From NCBI GenBank assembly GCA_037576195.1, contig CM075103.1, positions 2,976,001-3,040,000 on the forward strand: a DNA stretch of 64,000 bases, in the 5' to 3' direction. The translations under genes and the position numbers were made by a program. This document shows, piece after piece, positions 23,901 to 36,300 of this stretch; position 1 is the stretch's first letter, and each line of letters begins with the position of its first letter. This stretch comes from Phytoseiulus persimilis. Its lineage: Eukaryota > Arthropoda > Arachnida > Mesostigmata > Phytoseiidae. The notes below the pieces were generated by a model, which had not been told where the DNA came from, searched no databases, and was given only the letters and a program-made list of their open reading frames with translations.

Positions 23901-26900
23901 ATCACCGATGCATTTGTGATCGCTCGCCTTTCCTCCCTCCGGCATGGGTTCAGGGCTCGATCGGACACAATGCTCGATTTGTTTGAGTCAGAGAGGACGC
24001 CGATTATCAGAGCAGAAGTCAACAGTCCCTTCCAATCGTGGCCAGGCGTCACTAGAAGCGAGAGCGCTGTAATTGATTTAGCCAGCGAGTCTGCAATCAG
24101 GTAAACTAAACCACCAGGACTTTAATGAAATCGTAACGGCGCCTCTGGGAATGCGACGGCAGGAACAGCGGTAAAGGAAGCAGCTGCGGCAGCGATACAG
24201 CAGTTGGGGTTGGGGGCAACTAACGGCCAGCCGGCGGGCGGAGAACAGAAGTTACAGGGAAGCACAAGAGAACATCCTGTGTATTATGTACGGACTGAGA
24301 AGCATTGCAAACCATGCGACGAGGCTCGCTGACGACTTCGCCGTCGAGGAACGCGAGCGCAATCGGATCTGGTAACAGCAGCGACAACTCACGGCACTAA
24401 GATCACTCCAGCCGGAGGTACTGTGTTGACACCGCGTTCTCTCTCATCACTCTCCTCTGCTTCACGGACGCACTCGATGGGGACGGCTAGCTGCCACCCC
24501 GGACCGGAGTCTCCGAGTGTCGCGCTTACCGTTGCGACCCCGAACGAGAGAGAGAGAGAGAGAACGGGGGTAGAAGAGAGAGAGAGAACGGGGGTAGAAG
24601 AGAGAGAGAGAGAACGGGGGTAGAAGAGAGAAAAAGAGTGAGAGGAGAGAGACACAGAGGAGAAGGAGGGTGAGAGACATGACGTCGCCAGGAACAACAG
24701 CGACGGAGAGTGCAAGACACGGAGGAGCATTTCAGCTTTCTTTTCGAGGATGGTCGTCAGCATACATACCCATAGCAGCACTCCGACAAAGGAGCCCGCT
24801 CGAGTCTGCTCGCATGATGAGGTGCGAACTTCTCTCGGCCTCCGTCGAGCTAGGCTAAAATGGATGCAAGCGAGCAAGCCAGTCTGGGAGTCTTCTCTGC
24901 TGAGGCTCTTTCTCCGTGCTGCGGGAGCAGCCGGCGTGACATTAGCTTCATTAGTCGGTGGAGCCGTGCCTCACCAGAAAAGGAACCACCACAAGGGCTA
25001 GCTCGCTGGCGCCAACAATCAGACTCGGCAGCAACTGGGGAACTTGTTGTCGCGACCGGGACTGCGACTAATTTCGAGCAGTTCGGAAATTAAAACCTCC
25101 GTGCGACTGCGTCGTTGATCCTGGCACGGTACCGTGAACTCGAGAAATCTTATCACAATTTATACGCGACACAACCAGGTCACGCTACGAGCGAAACTCC
25201 GTGGGAGTTCGTTGAGGCATTGGCCTTGTAAAAATCTTCTGAAGTTCTTACCGCTGTCAACATTGAAGTTTAGTTACGAACGGAACGATTGAGTAGTTCG
25301 AGAGCTCAGATTGAGGGGAGTCGAGTGTTCGCTTCGAGAGCCTGACTTCGAGGAGTATTTCGAACTAAGTGATCCAAGAAACAGAATCATGCTGAGACGG
25401 TCTTCAAAGACTCGTTACAATCGAGCACATATTTTTGGACCTTCAAGAACCTGAACTCACACTCGACCGAATTCCTCAAGGCCTCAACACTTGAGGAATC
25501 CTTGATGCAAGATACAATGGCACCTTTATATTGAGCGTGTCTGTTTTGTCGTGCTGTTGGCAACGTCTCTTCTGTGAAGGTTATTATGGTAATACGGTCA
25601 GTAATTAATGTACGTTCCGGGGCTCCTCCCTACAGTGGTCCGACAAGTTCAATATGGGGGAAATTTGTTTGTGTCTAGGATCTATGGCACCCCGGCTGCT
25701 CAACTCGCTGTTGCCGGGTGTCCTCCGACGTCCTATGTTCTGTTGGACCGTGTTACGCTGATCAAACAGGAATGGAATCGTGAAAAACTTACTTGTGAGG
25801 GACGCTTCTGGCATGTTCCAGGTTTTGTGAGTGAAAGCAGATATCGCCCCTAGTCCGAAGCTAACGGAAATGCAGGAAATAAAACAGAGCTAGGAAGAGA
25901 GCAGGTCTAAAAAGAGAGAAAGAGCTCCGCTGCAGCTAGCAGTGGTCTCCGCACATTACAGACGAACGTAAAAAGTTTTTAATGCGAGCGTTCGTCTCGC
26001 AGCTCGAGTCTGAGGGGAGGCGATCGGCAATGAGAACAAGCACTCCTCCGGAATCAGAAGGAACTCCGAATCGCGTAAACAACTGTAATACGCTACACCA
26101 AACTTCGAGCGGGGAGGTGCCACGCGATCGGGTCAGATGCCGCAACTTGCTGGATCCAGAAGAGCGTAACAGATAAGAACGAACACAAAACTTCTGTGGA
26201 GCAGAAAGCAACACCCTGGGAGAGATCGGATTTCACGGCGTATACCACCATTATGATGATAGGAACCTCCTGCATGAAACTCATCGGTCGGAGGCGTGGA
26301 GTTACATTTTCGGCAAGGTTCGTTTATTCGGAGAGTTGTTCATGACGGGGGTCTCGGATTCAATTATTGTATTGCTTGGAGAGCTCAAACACGACCACAA
26401 GAGCAGAGACATTATGCTGATGCGAGACATGGCTCTGATAGTTGGTCCGACTTCTGCGCGACGTTGTTTCCGGGTGCTGCGTCGAGAAGCGTCGGAAGCA
26501 GTTGAAAGATCGTTGGGGACTGCGATTGACATCGATGCTGGGGAGCTTTTCTTCTTTCCGTTCGTGCGCTCCCGTCGCGCCATCCAAGACTTTTGTGCCA
26601 GCGGGCGAGACTCTCTCGAGGCGAGAGATACGGAAAGAGGATTCACTCCGAGCAGATGGACGAAAAATCTAGATGACTATTCTCGAATTTGGCTGCTCCT
26701 GTCCGACGGTGTGAACATCTCCGCTCCAACGACTTCTGGAGACGGAAGATGGAGTTTTCGTATGTTCGGCGCGATGCAGCGACGAATGGAGGGCGAGGGA
26801 TCAAGAGGAGCACTTCACAAACGAGATGCAGATCCTCCAGCGGCGACGTTGCTGAGCCGGGGCGAAATCCCGCGAAGGAATCCCAGAGTTAGGAACAGGA

Positions 26901-26930
26901 CCGTTTCGCCGCGTGAAGTTCTCGGGAAAC
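20940..26930. other. Region between the GST and the receptor gene; no confident gene
   Basis: Several frames look weakly coding: minus 21615-21812 after a fair acceptor near 21816, minus 22736-23110, minus 23527-24052, and plus 26336-26992. None has a recognisable domain, and the opposite strand is often equally open. At 25094-25604 no long frame exists on either strand. The GA-rich minisatellite at 24546-24660 is listed separately. Confidence 0.35.
24546..24660 (+). repeat. GA-rich minisatellite
   Basis: Three copies of a unit made of a (GA)n block followed by ACGGGGGTAGAA, with block lengths that differ between copies, then degenerate GA-rich sequence. Frames through it (Glu-Arg on plus, Leu-Ser on minus) are artefacts of the repeat. 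Confidence 0.9.
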
Positions 26931-26939
26931 ATGGAACCT

Positions 26940-29900
26940 TCAAGGAGCGGGGAGCGTCGACCCACATTGACATCCCTGGCTGGTCTGAATAAGAATGACG
27001 GCATACGTGAGCACACTTCCCATCACCTGCCGAATTAATTTTGAGTGAGTAGTCACTCTCGAGACGATCTCCCATCGACGGGCGACCCTATGCAAACGAT
27101 CGTCTGCAGCTGAGGGACGGACCCCGAGGAAAAAGCAATTTCAGACGGCGTTAGTTCCGATAGAATGCGGTCAAGCTTCCCGCCATGAAAAGTTGTCGCT
27201 GCTGGAAACTAGATTAAGCATTTTCCGGCAAGCGGAACAAAAGAGGACGAATGTTGGCACTGAAACTCTCGGAGGTGCCGCGACGGCACGGAGGTCGTTT
27301 GAAGTTACGGGAGAATCTCAGCGAAAGCGGAGAGCGAGAGAGATCTCGCCGATCACCGGATCTTGATCACAGGCAACGGAAAGTGAGCCTCATAGGAACG
27401 ATTCCAAAACATGAGATGGTCGCCGAGCAGACGTCTGTTCAGATTTCCCGTTCCGTAGCGGTCGCTGCTGCTCCGTTATCAAACTTCCAGTATGCTGGAC
27501 TGTAACCTCATTTCGGGTCGATGACTTCCCCACCAAAGCTCGACGTCCAGAATTCGTGGAGTCATACTTACGGTGACTACGAGTGACATGCGTATCCTGA
27601 AGAATCCGCAGCCAGTGAACGTGATAGCGGGTACATCCAGGGCCTGGAGAAGTAGTTGGGCTTGGGCGACACACTCCGGCGTCCTATCGAGGTATCTCGC
27701 ACGGTGAATATTTTCGCGAATTTCACCTGCCTGGAAATTTTGCCAAACGTGACTCTCGTTCCGAAGCTCATCTTCCGAGTGGACGTGGTTCTGTGGTGTC
27801 GGAGGTCAACGACAGATGTTGGTTCGCGAACGGAATCATAGCTGCGGAAACCAGCATCGCTCCCGACGATGTCCGAGAGCATGCGAACCCTCGGCAACGG
27901 ATTGAGAGCTGACGGAAATCGCATGAATGCACGTCCCTAGAGAGAAACTTCAGTAAACTGAATCAAATCAAACAAACTTCTCACAGCATCGGGGACTTCG
28001 AGCTGGAGTTTGATTCAGGCGAGTGCACGCGTGGTTTCTCCTGATTCGACGAAGCGAGAGCGTTTCTCCGAAGAGAATCCTTCCTCGAATCATAATGCCG
28101 ATCGCTCTTAGATTCACTGGGCGAGCAAGCTCAGCGAGACAGCGCTCTCGGCCCGAGGAAAACAGACAGCGTTCGACCAGATCTCGGGAAGGATAAATGT
28201 CACAATCGATGAACATGAGATAACTTCAGAGGTGGACTCCGGCCGAGGAGCTCTGCGAGTTCTATGGCGAACCACGGCGTTGATTCCAACGCAGCCACGT
28301 GTCGCACGCTGCCAGGTAAGTGAGGGTCGGAAGTTTCGGATGGCTACGTACAGGGAGAGATGAGTGGGTGAAATGTTAGAAAAGTGACGCCACGCCATCT
28401 CGTGTTGCGCTGCGTCAGGTCACGTAAGGAAACTCAACGAAGCACGTTGAACCTGTTACGAGATAGACACGACTCAATGATAGGATGCCGCTGGAATTTC
28501 CCCTCTGCGCTGCCGGTAACTTTCAATCCCACCCTGTACGGGTACTCCACTAAGGATACGTCGAGCTCGGCATCTCCCACTTCGCTGAATTCCTCCTTCG
28601 CCCCTGATTTCGATTCGATATCTGTCGACTCCTAACGACCATCACTTCAATTGCACTCGATATGATGATTGCTCGATTCTTTTACGTCAGCGTCAAGATA
28701 TATCAACCTGTCGCATCAGAGGGCTCGAGTTTGATAAGCGTGCTTATGCACATGATCTAACCGAGCCTCGATAACCAGATTATCTTTCGCGATCTTCGGA
28801 GGGTACGAGGTTCCAGAGGGGAAAAAACAGCCGTTCCCGAAGTTTTCCTCCGATCTCCAGGGGTCCTAAGTGGAGCTCATATTCTTCCCAGTTTGTCTCG
28901 CGGAAGACCAGTGGGGAGGTTTTTCCGGCGTTCTCTAAGCTCATGGTCGTTCTTACTCTCCCTGTTCGCGATATTCATGCCCCAATTGCGGGTACTGTTT
29001 TCAATTCGTTTAAAGTTAGGTAAACTGTCCTCCAAGGCAAGGCAGAGGGTCTCACTTCGCACTGCATGACGTGGACGACGTACGAGCTGTGGCACATATC
29101 GATTATACTGTAGATCCCATACGAGAGCGTGTACCAGATCTGCCATGGCTCTCGGATGGACGTGATGCAGGAGTAGATCAGAACGGTGAGCACCAACATC
29201 GTGCAGGGATAGAAGACCAGGATCGAATACTTGAGGACGTCGTTCGTTTGCCGGAGGAGCCCATAGAATTCACAGAGCAACATTCTATTTTTCTCAAGCT
29301 CCTCGGCGCAGTCTTTCTCAGCTTGGAGCGCCGTCTGAAACAGCAGAGATATTAATAAACTTCAGAGGCAAGATGATGAAACATCGAGCGTACTGTCTAT
29401 ATTCTTCGCCGGTCCAGCATCCGCTCATTCATCCAGAGTCAGGCGGACCCCTTCACGGGGAGCGCATGAATAATGATGTATAACAGGGAGGGAAAACGTT
29501 GCCAGAGAAGAAAATCCCATCGGAGAAAGGCGCGAGACCTCGCCACAGCATCGACGGCTCCCTGCGAACGGCTATCGGCCTATATGTATGACGAAAATTT
29601 TCCGCGGAATCACGTTATGACACCGTTCCTCGAACCGCTGAAGGCGACGCTCGGAGACTGCTTTGAATTTTTCACGATTCAGAGTCTGCGATCGGACGCG
29701 TCTGGACTGTACAGTGGCCTATTACCGCGTTTCCGTCGGATCTTTCCCCTCCCGTCCCCCCTTCCTGGCTGGGGGCCGCCGCTCATTCGGAACCGCTATT
29801 GGTAATACTTCGGGACCTGACAGGGAACCGGCAGCACGGCACCGCAATTCAAACAACATTCGAAAAGGCGCGCTTTCGATCCCGTCATTCCCTCGCCCAA

Positions 29901-30998
29901 AACGTTCACCTGTCAACGCACGCGGTCGCAACGACGTTTCGTCGGTTACTTGCCTCGACGATTCCCAAGGAGCACGGCCGCGGCTACTTCCAACTTGATT
30001 TATTGCTCGAATCCATTCATTTGGAAACGCTATTAGAACATCCCAGGAGTTTGAGTCTAACGAGATTGAAGCAGCGACGTCCTATCCTAATCGTTCTCCG
30101 CAGTCGCACGACTCGAGTCGAGGCCGCTAAGCTCCTTGTTCCTCGCTCTGACAGGGCGCAGGCGAACCATCGTTATTGACGGCTTGCCTTACGTTACCGA
30201 AACACTGGCGTTGATCCGGCGCAGATACATCCAGAATATGTGTGACAGCGTCTTCAGCATGAGCCGACTTGCGTTCCCCCACATACAGAGGATCATCAAA
30301 CTCAGGATGTCGATTACGGTGAGGAATAGCCACAGGGCTTTGTCGGAGCTCCCATAAGGCCTGATCGATGACACGTAACAGAATATGGTGCTCAGAGGTA
30401 TAGCGAAGCCGTAGGAGAGCATGAACTGGACCCAATGTCGACCTGTTGACAGCTTGTCAAACGTTAGACAGTTTGCCTGGGGCTGGGCTTTCGGGTCTTC
30501 GCGGCACCCGAACACTCCGAGGCACTGAGGACTCACCGTTGCTTGGACAATCTCTGCGGGTCACGTTGAGGTTCCGGTCGTAGATTTCGCCGCAGAGTAG
30601 CATCGCTCTTATCTTTGAACCTTTGACGAATATGGTCCCTGTATTTATGAGAACCTGTGGGATTTCAGACTCTCTCTTTGACCAGCACCTGAGGAATAGG
30701 GATTCATGGAGAGGACAAGCCGCCTTACCTGGAGGAGAACTACCATATTGACAGCCACCGCGGTGTAGAACGGGATCGGCACTCGAGACCCGCGGTCGGA
30801 ATATTCTTTCAGAGAGGCTCGAAGTGTCGCCCACCGCGTAACGAGATGGACGCTCCACACCAGAACCTGGATGAAGACTGCATACAGAATATACAAGCCG
30901 CCGAAGCGCACTCGGAGGTCATGCGAGTCATTTCGTCCGCTGTACCCTGAAGTGTCAACCACTGGTTGGTCAAATGACACCGAGCGAGGCATTTCCAT
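26940..30998 (-). CDS. Gustatory receptor family protein, six exons, 385 aa
   Basis: A seven-pass chemoreceptor of the insect-type Gr superfamily, expected in the dendritic membrane of sensory neurons. Exons on the minus strand: 30998-30729, 30654-30537, 30442-30198, 29334-29056, 27730-27572, 27026-26940. All introns are GT-AG (74, 94, 863, 1325 and 545 bp), and phases 0, 1, 0, 0, 0 keep one frame from ATG to TGA. Membrane segments lie near residues 33-55, 74-98, 134-154, 165-184, 245-270, 276-298 and 345-371. The last holds the family hallmark TYAVILIQ (364-371, TYhhhhhQ). A long cytoplasmic loop lies between segments 4 and 5 (about 185-244). The ligand is unknown. The weakest points are the exact start codon and the long fourth intron. 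Confidence 0.85.
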
Positions 30999-31310
30999 CG
31001 GGACGGTTTAGCTTCTGACGGCCAATTTTCGGACGATGCCCGCGACCGTCTGTCATTTCCTGGAAATGTTCTAGCTTCGATGGTGTTCCGCAGAGTAAAG
31101 TTGAAGTCGGAGTGATTAATCGAATGTATCATATGAGCCATCATTTTTTTCCTCGCAGAATGGTCCCGCCTTCACAGAGATCAGCAGTTGGAGACCGCGA
31201 CTTCACGCTCACTCAGAGTGAGCTTTCCAGACAACATTAATGGGTAACAGCATGATTTCAGCCCACTAGTGGTGGATAAATCTGCCTCCCCCAACCTATG
31301 AACAGCGTCT

Positions 31311-31393
31311 GTACTTTTGAGCATTATTCATCGATTCCTTCATCAATCCCCGAGGGATCAATGAAGTGATGGATGAATAGTGCTTGAAAGTAC
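31311..31393 (+). repeat. 83-bp imperfect hairpin upstream of the receptor gene
   Basis: Two 40-base arms (31311-31350 and 31354-31393) are inverted copies with a 3-base loop. Eight positions differ. If transcribed from the plus strand, four of these become G-U wobbles, leaving four true mismatches. It lies 313 bp upstream of the receptor start codon, on the opposite sense. It could be a microRNA-like precursor or a tiny fold-back element. The very small loop argues against a standard precursor. Confidence 0.6.
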
Positions 31394-32433
31394 GGCTCTT
31401 GTCCTTCTTCGTTCCTTCATCCACCTCGACAGCCACTCGATTTTGGTAATGATTTGAAGAACCCAAACTTGGATTCACTTGCGTTTGAATTGGAATCCGC
31501 CGTTGTGGCCGCGGTAGAGCCCACATCGGCCTTGGCCTCATGCCATGCTCACCATTGAGTGTCGAAAAAAGAATACGTTCCGTCGCTCAATAGGGAGATG
31601 AGGACGAGCGGATGGGTCGGCTGAAAGTCATCCCGAGTCCGAGACGCGGTCTGGTTCGCGCGAGTTCCCATCCAATGCGGGAGGCGAGCCGCATGTCAGT
31701 CAACGCACCCGATTTTTCCCCAATGACTCCATTCATTCAATTTTTCTCTCCCTTTCCAGTCATGCTCTCATGGTCAGTCAAGCACACCATTTGCGGCCGT
31801 CCAGTGGGAGCGTAGGTCCGTGCATCCGCTCGTCTGCCAGCTACTCACCTTCTATGAAAAGACAACCCGTCCAGCGGAAGCAGTACGCCAACGGCAGGAA
31901 CTGCTTATACAGCAGGCCACTTTTTTTCTTTTTCCACTTGGCCTCAATCGGGATCTCGGCTGCTTCCTGGTCGTCCATCGCAGGAGCACGTCGTGCGTCC
32001 CCCTCCATGCCGTCACCGATGGCCTCCGATGGCATGCTCACCACCGGAAAATGCTAACGTCTTCCGATTGAGATTGTTGTCAACTGCTGCAGCTGCAAGT
32101 ATCCGAAAAGATCACCGTCGCATTTTATTCATGTGCACGCGTCAAAGCTGTCGGTCGTCAGGGACATATGAGATGGTTTTCGGATACCCTGTCGTGCCGT
32201 CAACATCCGTCTCGAGCTCTCGAGTCTATTCGGAATCCGAGCTGAAACGAGCTTCATTGATCGTGCGAGCGCAACTTCACTACGGTCGTCACATCAGCGT
32301 TGGAAAAGGGGTTCTTCGTTAGATACCTCGATTGCAGCTCTCGTTTTGGCCTTTTTACTTGAGTTCAAAAGATGTTTCCGAGGCTTTGATCACATCGAGA
32401 GATGAAACGACTCTACGTCACATTTCTTACATA

Positions 32434-32619
32434 TTAGAGTGACCGGAGTCCTGGATCGTTGCGTCGCACGATCAACGATTCACGGAGCCCGAGCCCCTTC
32501 CTGTCATAGACCTTGAGCTCCGACAGCGTCAACAGATATTGATGGCGCTCCGGTCTTCCCACAAGTTCGCCGGAGAGCAACACCCCGACGTGTCGAAAAC
32601 TATTCACAGCACTCATGGG
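32434..32619 (-). CDS. Possible 3' exon resembling the end of a lectin-like F5/8 (FTP) domain
   Basis: After an acceptor-like CTCTCGTAG, a frame of about 61 codons ends in TAA at 32434-32436. It contains HVGVLLSGE and, further on, LLTLSELKVYDRKG. This recalls the last strands of fucolectin/tachylectin-type F5/8 domains, where a glycine-loop strand precedes LTLCEVEVY. The characteristic cysteines are absent. Upstream minus-strand sequence (about 32860-32700) contains MAADVRSAFDGI, loosely like the start of such a domain, but the expected middle section is missing. It may be a decayed copy or a coincidence. Confidence 0.22.
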   Translation of the reverse strand, partial: PMSAVNSFRHVGVLLSGELVGRPERHQYLLTLSELKVYDRKGLGLRESLIVRRNDPGLRSL

Positions 32620-33360
32620 CTACGAGAGCCCATGCGCCTCCGGTGCGCCTCCTTGATCGACTTTTAGTTGCTAACAAATTGCTCGTTTACATACATCGAT
32701 GACGGCGGAAACGAGGGAATTCGAAGCTGATGTGGGGTGTCGCGGGCTATCCGCGCGCCGGTCATGACACTCGATACCATCGAAAGCGCTTCGCACATCA
32801 GCTGCCATTTTGGGCGAAGATGCAAGCTGATTCGGAGCATTCACGAGCCGAAGGCGCTCGGAAGATAACCGAAGGGGGGAGGGGGTGGGGGAGGAAATTC
32901 CGTTCGAGAACGAGTCCGTGGGAGAGACCAACTCGGACGAATTCGAGCTATCCATGCTAACGACAACACGAAGCATTCCTTTTCATCGAACCTGTAGGAA
33001 ATACGTTGGCGCTCTCTCGACGGGGAACATACAAGATGAGAGCCAACATCGATGTTGGCTCTCCGCTGTTGGCCGTTCTTTGTTGCGAAAATGCCGCGAC
33101 CTCCATGGAGAAAGAGTCACTGAAAGTCAACTCGACTTCGATGAGATTCCTTCGATCACTCCGGGGTTTGCTCTCGGAATGCAATCACAAGAACGGTACT
33201 AGCAGCGGGGAATCCGGTTGCCACAGGGAAGCAGGAAGAGTTGAAAAGCAAGAGGCTAGAGTTCGAAGAGTGAAAAGAACACAAGAACCGTCCTCCGTCG
33301 GTTCAGCGAGCGGACAGTGGCGATAATGGTGTCTACCGGAGCGTTGAGAGATTCTGCGAT

Positions 33361-33391
33361 CTGTTGTTGTTGTCGTCGCTGCTGCTGCCGG
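33361..33391 (+). repeat. Short TGT/CTG triplet tract
   Basis: Imperfect TGTTGTTGT-CGT-CTGCTGCTG triplets. On the minus strand they would read as polyglutamine, but no surrounding gene is established. Confidence 0.6.
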
Positions 33392-36300
33392 CGGGGCGGT
33401 TGGCCGCTGAGGGCAGTGCGTTTTTTTGTGGAGCGGAGGGAGAAAGAGTCGTCGGCGGCGGGGGAAAAAAACGACAAAAAGACGCTTCTCATTCTACGGC
33501 TCTCAAAAAGGACGAACGACGAGGAGAATTAGGAGCTAAAGAGGAGAAGGCAACTGCCAATGCTCCTTCTGCCACCACCAGCACCTCCACCGCGACGCTT
33601 ATAACCGACAGCAACAACAAAAACGAAACGTTGCAGTTGTGCTGTTTCGTTACCGTTGTTGAAGCTGTAAACTCCTTGTCCTCGAAGCTTTTTCTCCGCT
33701 CTCGCACTCCTCCTTTCTCGGCAGTGTTCATCCTCCTCTTTTTCCAACAGGTCGGCTGTGATCATCGACTTCTCTCCTGCTTGAACATCGCGGCGCCACT
33801 CGGTGCCCGCATTTTATTTAATTCGATTGGGAGCATTTTCCCCTCTCGACTGTTATCGTCCGTCGAACGATTTTTTCTCGAAAATCGCCAGCGCCACAGA
33901 CCGGTCGTTGGTGTTCGCTCTGCTTAGAATAAATCCGAACGTGTCTCCTCGATTTGGTGAAGTGCGTGGCACGAGCTTCGGCGAGCCATGTGCATCTTCG
34001 CTCCTGTCCAACGCCGGGTTCTCGCGCAGACTCCCGGAGAATATCTAACGAAAATTCGCGTTGACAGGCTCAATCGCAGACACCGTGCTGAATCCGTCTC
34101 GCTAGCCTTGAAATACCTTTTAGGAAGGAGGGGTGCTGTAATCCAGCGTTTTCCACAAAGAGACCTTCCTCGATGTCACTGAACAGGGGCAGCGAAGGAG
34201 CTCATCGGAGGCAAACGTAAAATGTCGTCTCGTCCTCGAACGCCTCAGCGTGAGATTGAGGTGAGGCTCTACTGATCGGCTTCGACTTCCGTGGGCGCTG
34301 GCGTTACATGGGAAAGGGCAACGAAAGTCTTCATTATCGCACAAGATCATAAGTTTGCATTTAGAGGGAGTTCCCAATATCAGAGTCGGAGCGTCGTCTA
34401 CCCACCTGTTCACAAATCCTGCTCATTTCGTTGCTGAGAACCAGGATGTCAACTGTGCAAGTTTTGAGACCCTGGAGGATCTTTTTGTCTCTGATGTTGA
34501 TTTCGGAGTCGGCTAGAGAGTGCACGCTCGAGCGTTCGTCGAGACCGAGTCCGAGAGAAGCTCTCAAACGGAGCCCCACCGGTGCGCTGGGTTCGAAACT
34601 CAGGGAGTTGCTCGAAAATGCGAGAGCATTACCGAGTTACTTTCGCGACACAAGGAACCGCAGAAGACATTCTATTCCGTATCACGGATTACGGGACCTG
34701 AATTGGATCACGGCGCTGGGGGACTCTCTAGCGATTCGCGTGGGTGTAGGACTTTTTCAGCGGTTTCGATGTTTCGCGTCTCCCAGACAGAATTCTCAAA
34801 CTTCGCCGTTAAAACACTCAGTTCGTGGATGCAAGAAACATGAATGCGAATTTGAAGATGGAGTTGTTAGGCGCTTCCACGGATACGTGGGACGCGGAGG
34901 TAGAAATATGGTTCATGCAGAAAAGCCATGACTGCAAAGTGTTCCATGAGAAACGATCGACGAATGCTAGCCCGAAGTCTGCCACAAATCATTCGAGTAT
35001 TGCACCGCACAGCAGAAGTCGTATGAGGAAGGCCATCTGTCATGGGGATACCGAAAGTTTTACGAAAGAATCATAAAACAAGGCATTCGCGAAGATGGAC
35101 AACCGCCGCGCAAAAAGTCCGCTGGAGTATCGAGACCAGTGGCGGAGGCGCCGTAAACGACTTCTCTCAGAAAGTTGCATCCAACGAAACGGCCACTGAA
35201 AATGATCTCTCTTCCCTGTGTCCGTCCCAGAGGTTTCACGACATTGGGACAAGGGCTGAGATCGAAGAGAAAGTGCAACGACTCAAAGTCATGAAGTCGA
35301 ATCAGAGCGTTTGAGCATCTGAGCTCGAAATGCCCATCCATCCCCGAGACCACAAACCGATAGACAGCCGGAATGAAGCCCCGAGGCGATCGCCTCGAAA
35401 GCCGCTCGTGTTTCTGCTGGATAACAATCTACATGTATCCATTGAAGAATGAATTTGATGGACGGATGAGATCGAATGGTGGAAAACAAGGGCCGAAACG
35501 GAACAACGGCAGAAAAGCCGGACTCCAAATCTCTGGGAGATTATGCAGCTGCTGGAGTAAGAACAACGCGATTTCGAGAGAATTAAAAGCATATCGTCGT
35601 CATTAGGGCGCTGGCCCAATTATCGTTCAACGCCGGGCGATACTGATGAGCGAAGGAAATCACAGGGAACAGATTCATTCCTTTCTCTCAACGAATCGAA
35701 AGCTCGCCCTTGCTTCCGTTTTCCTTGGATTACGACTGCCCTGGAAACCACCACCACCACCTTCAAGACGACTGCCACGAACAACTATTCCTGAATAAAA
35801 AGAGCTTTTGTAGTCCCGACCGAGGAGGAAAGGAGGACCAGGCCGAGGACTCGACTCGGGTCTAACTCCTGAGCCAATCCCGTGCTTTTTCTTCCCAACG
35901 CGAACAATAGGCCACTTGGTGGACCCCACAGCGTACTTCAACTGCGCTGGACTGACCAACAAAGCGGCCGGCAGGCTATCTGTAAGTCTCTCTGTGCGGT
36001 TGTCGGTTCGTGCGTCCGAACAACCCACAATCAGATTCAGAAGGAACAGCGAAACTTGAATACAGTACTCGGACACTAGACTTCTGATATATCACTACGA
36101 AATCTCTAACCTAATTAATTGCAGCCACGCTGGTGCCGGAGTGGAACACTCTGCCGGGCTAAGTCTTTGGTCAAAGCGAGACACGCGACCGGGGCGTATT
36201 TTTAATCTTGGATTCTTGAGCGACCGTCGGGTCTTTGAAGAGGCAACTGATGGGGGCCTGGGAGCCTCGTTGGCGGAGGAGGGGGCTGCGGAGCCCAAAG

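Noticed and set aside
24389-24877. Leu/Ser-rich and Glu/Arg-rich frames
   Set aside because: Both are translations of the GA-rich minisatellite.
26093-26284. Hydrophobic minus-strand frame (VPIIIMVVYAV) considered as the receptor's last exon
   Set aside because: The exon at 26940-27026 is closer, is in phase, and contains the expected TYhhhhhQ motif.
28113-28315. Plus-strand exon-like frame ending in a perfect donor (CAG|GTAAGTGAG)
   Set aside because: It lies inside the fourth intron of the minus-strand receptor and has no partner exon or recognisable protein. A chance donor is more likely than a nested gene.
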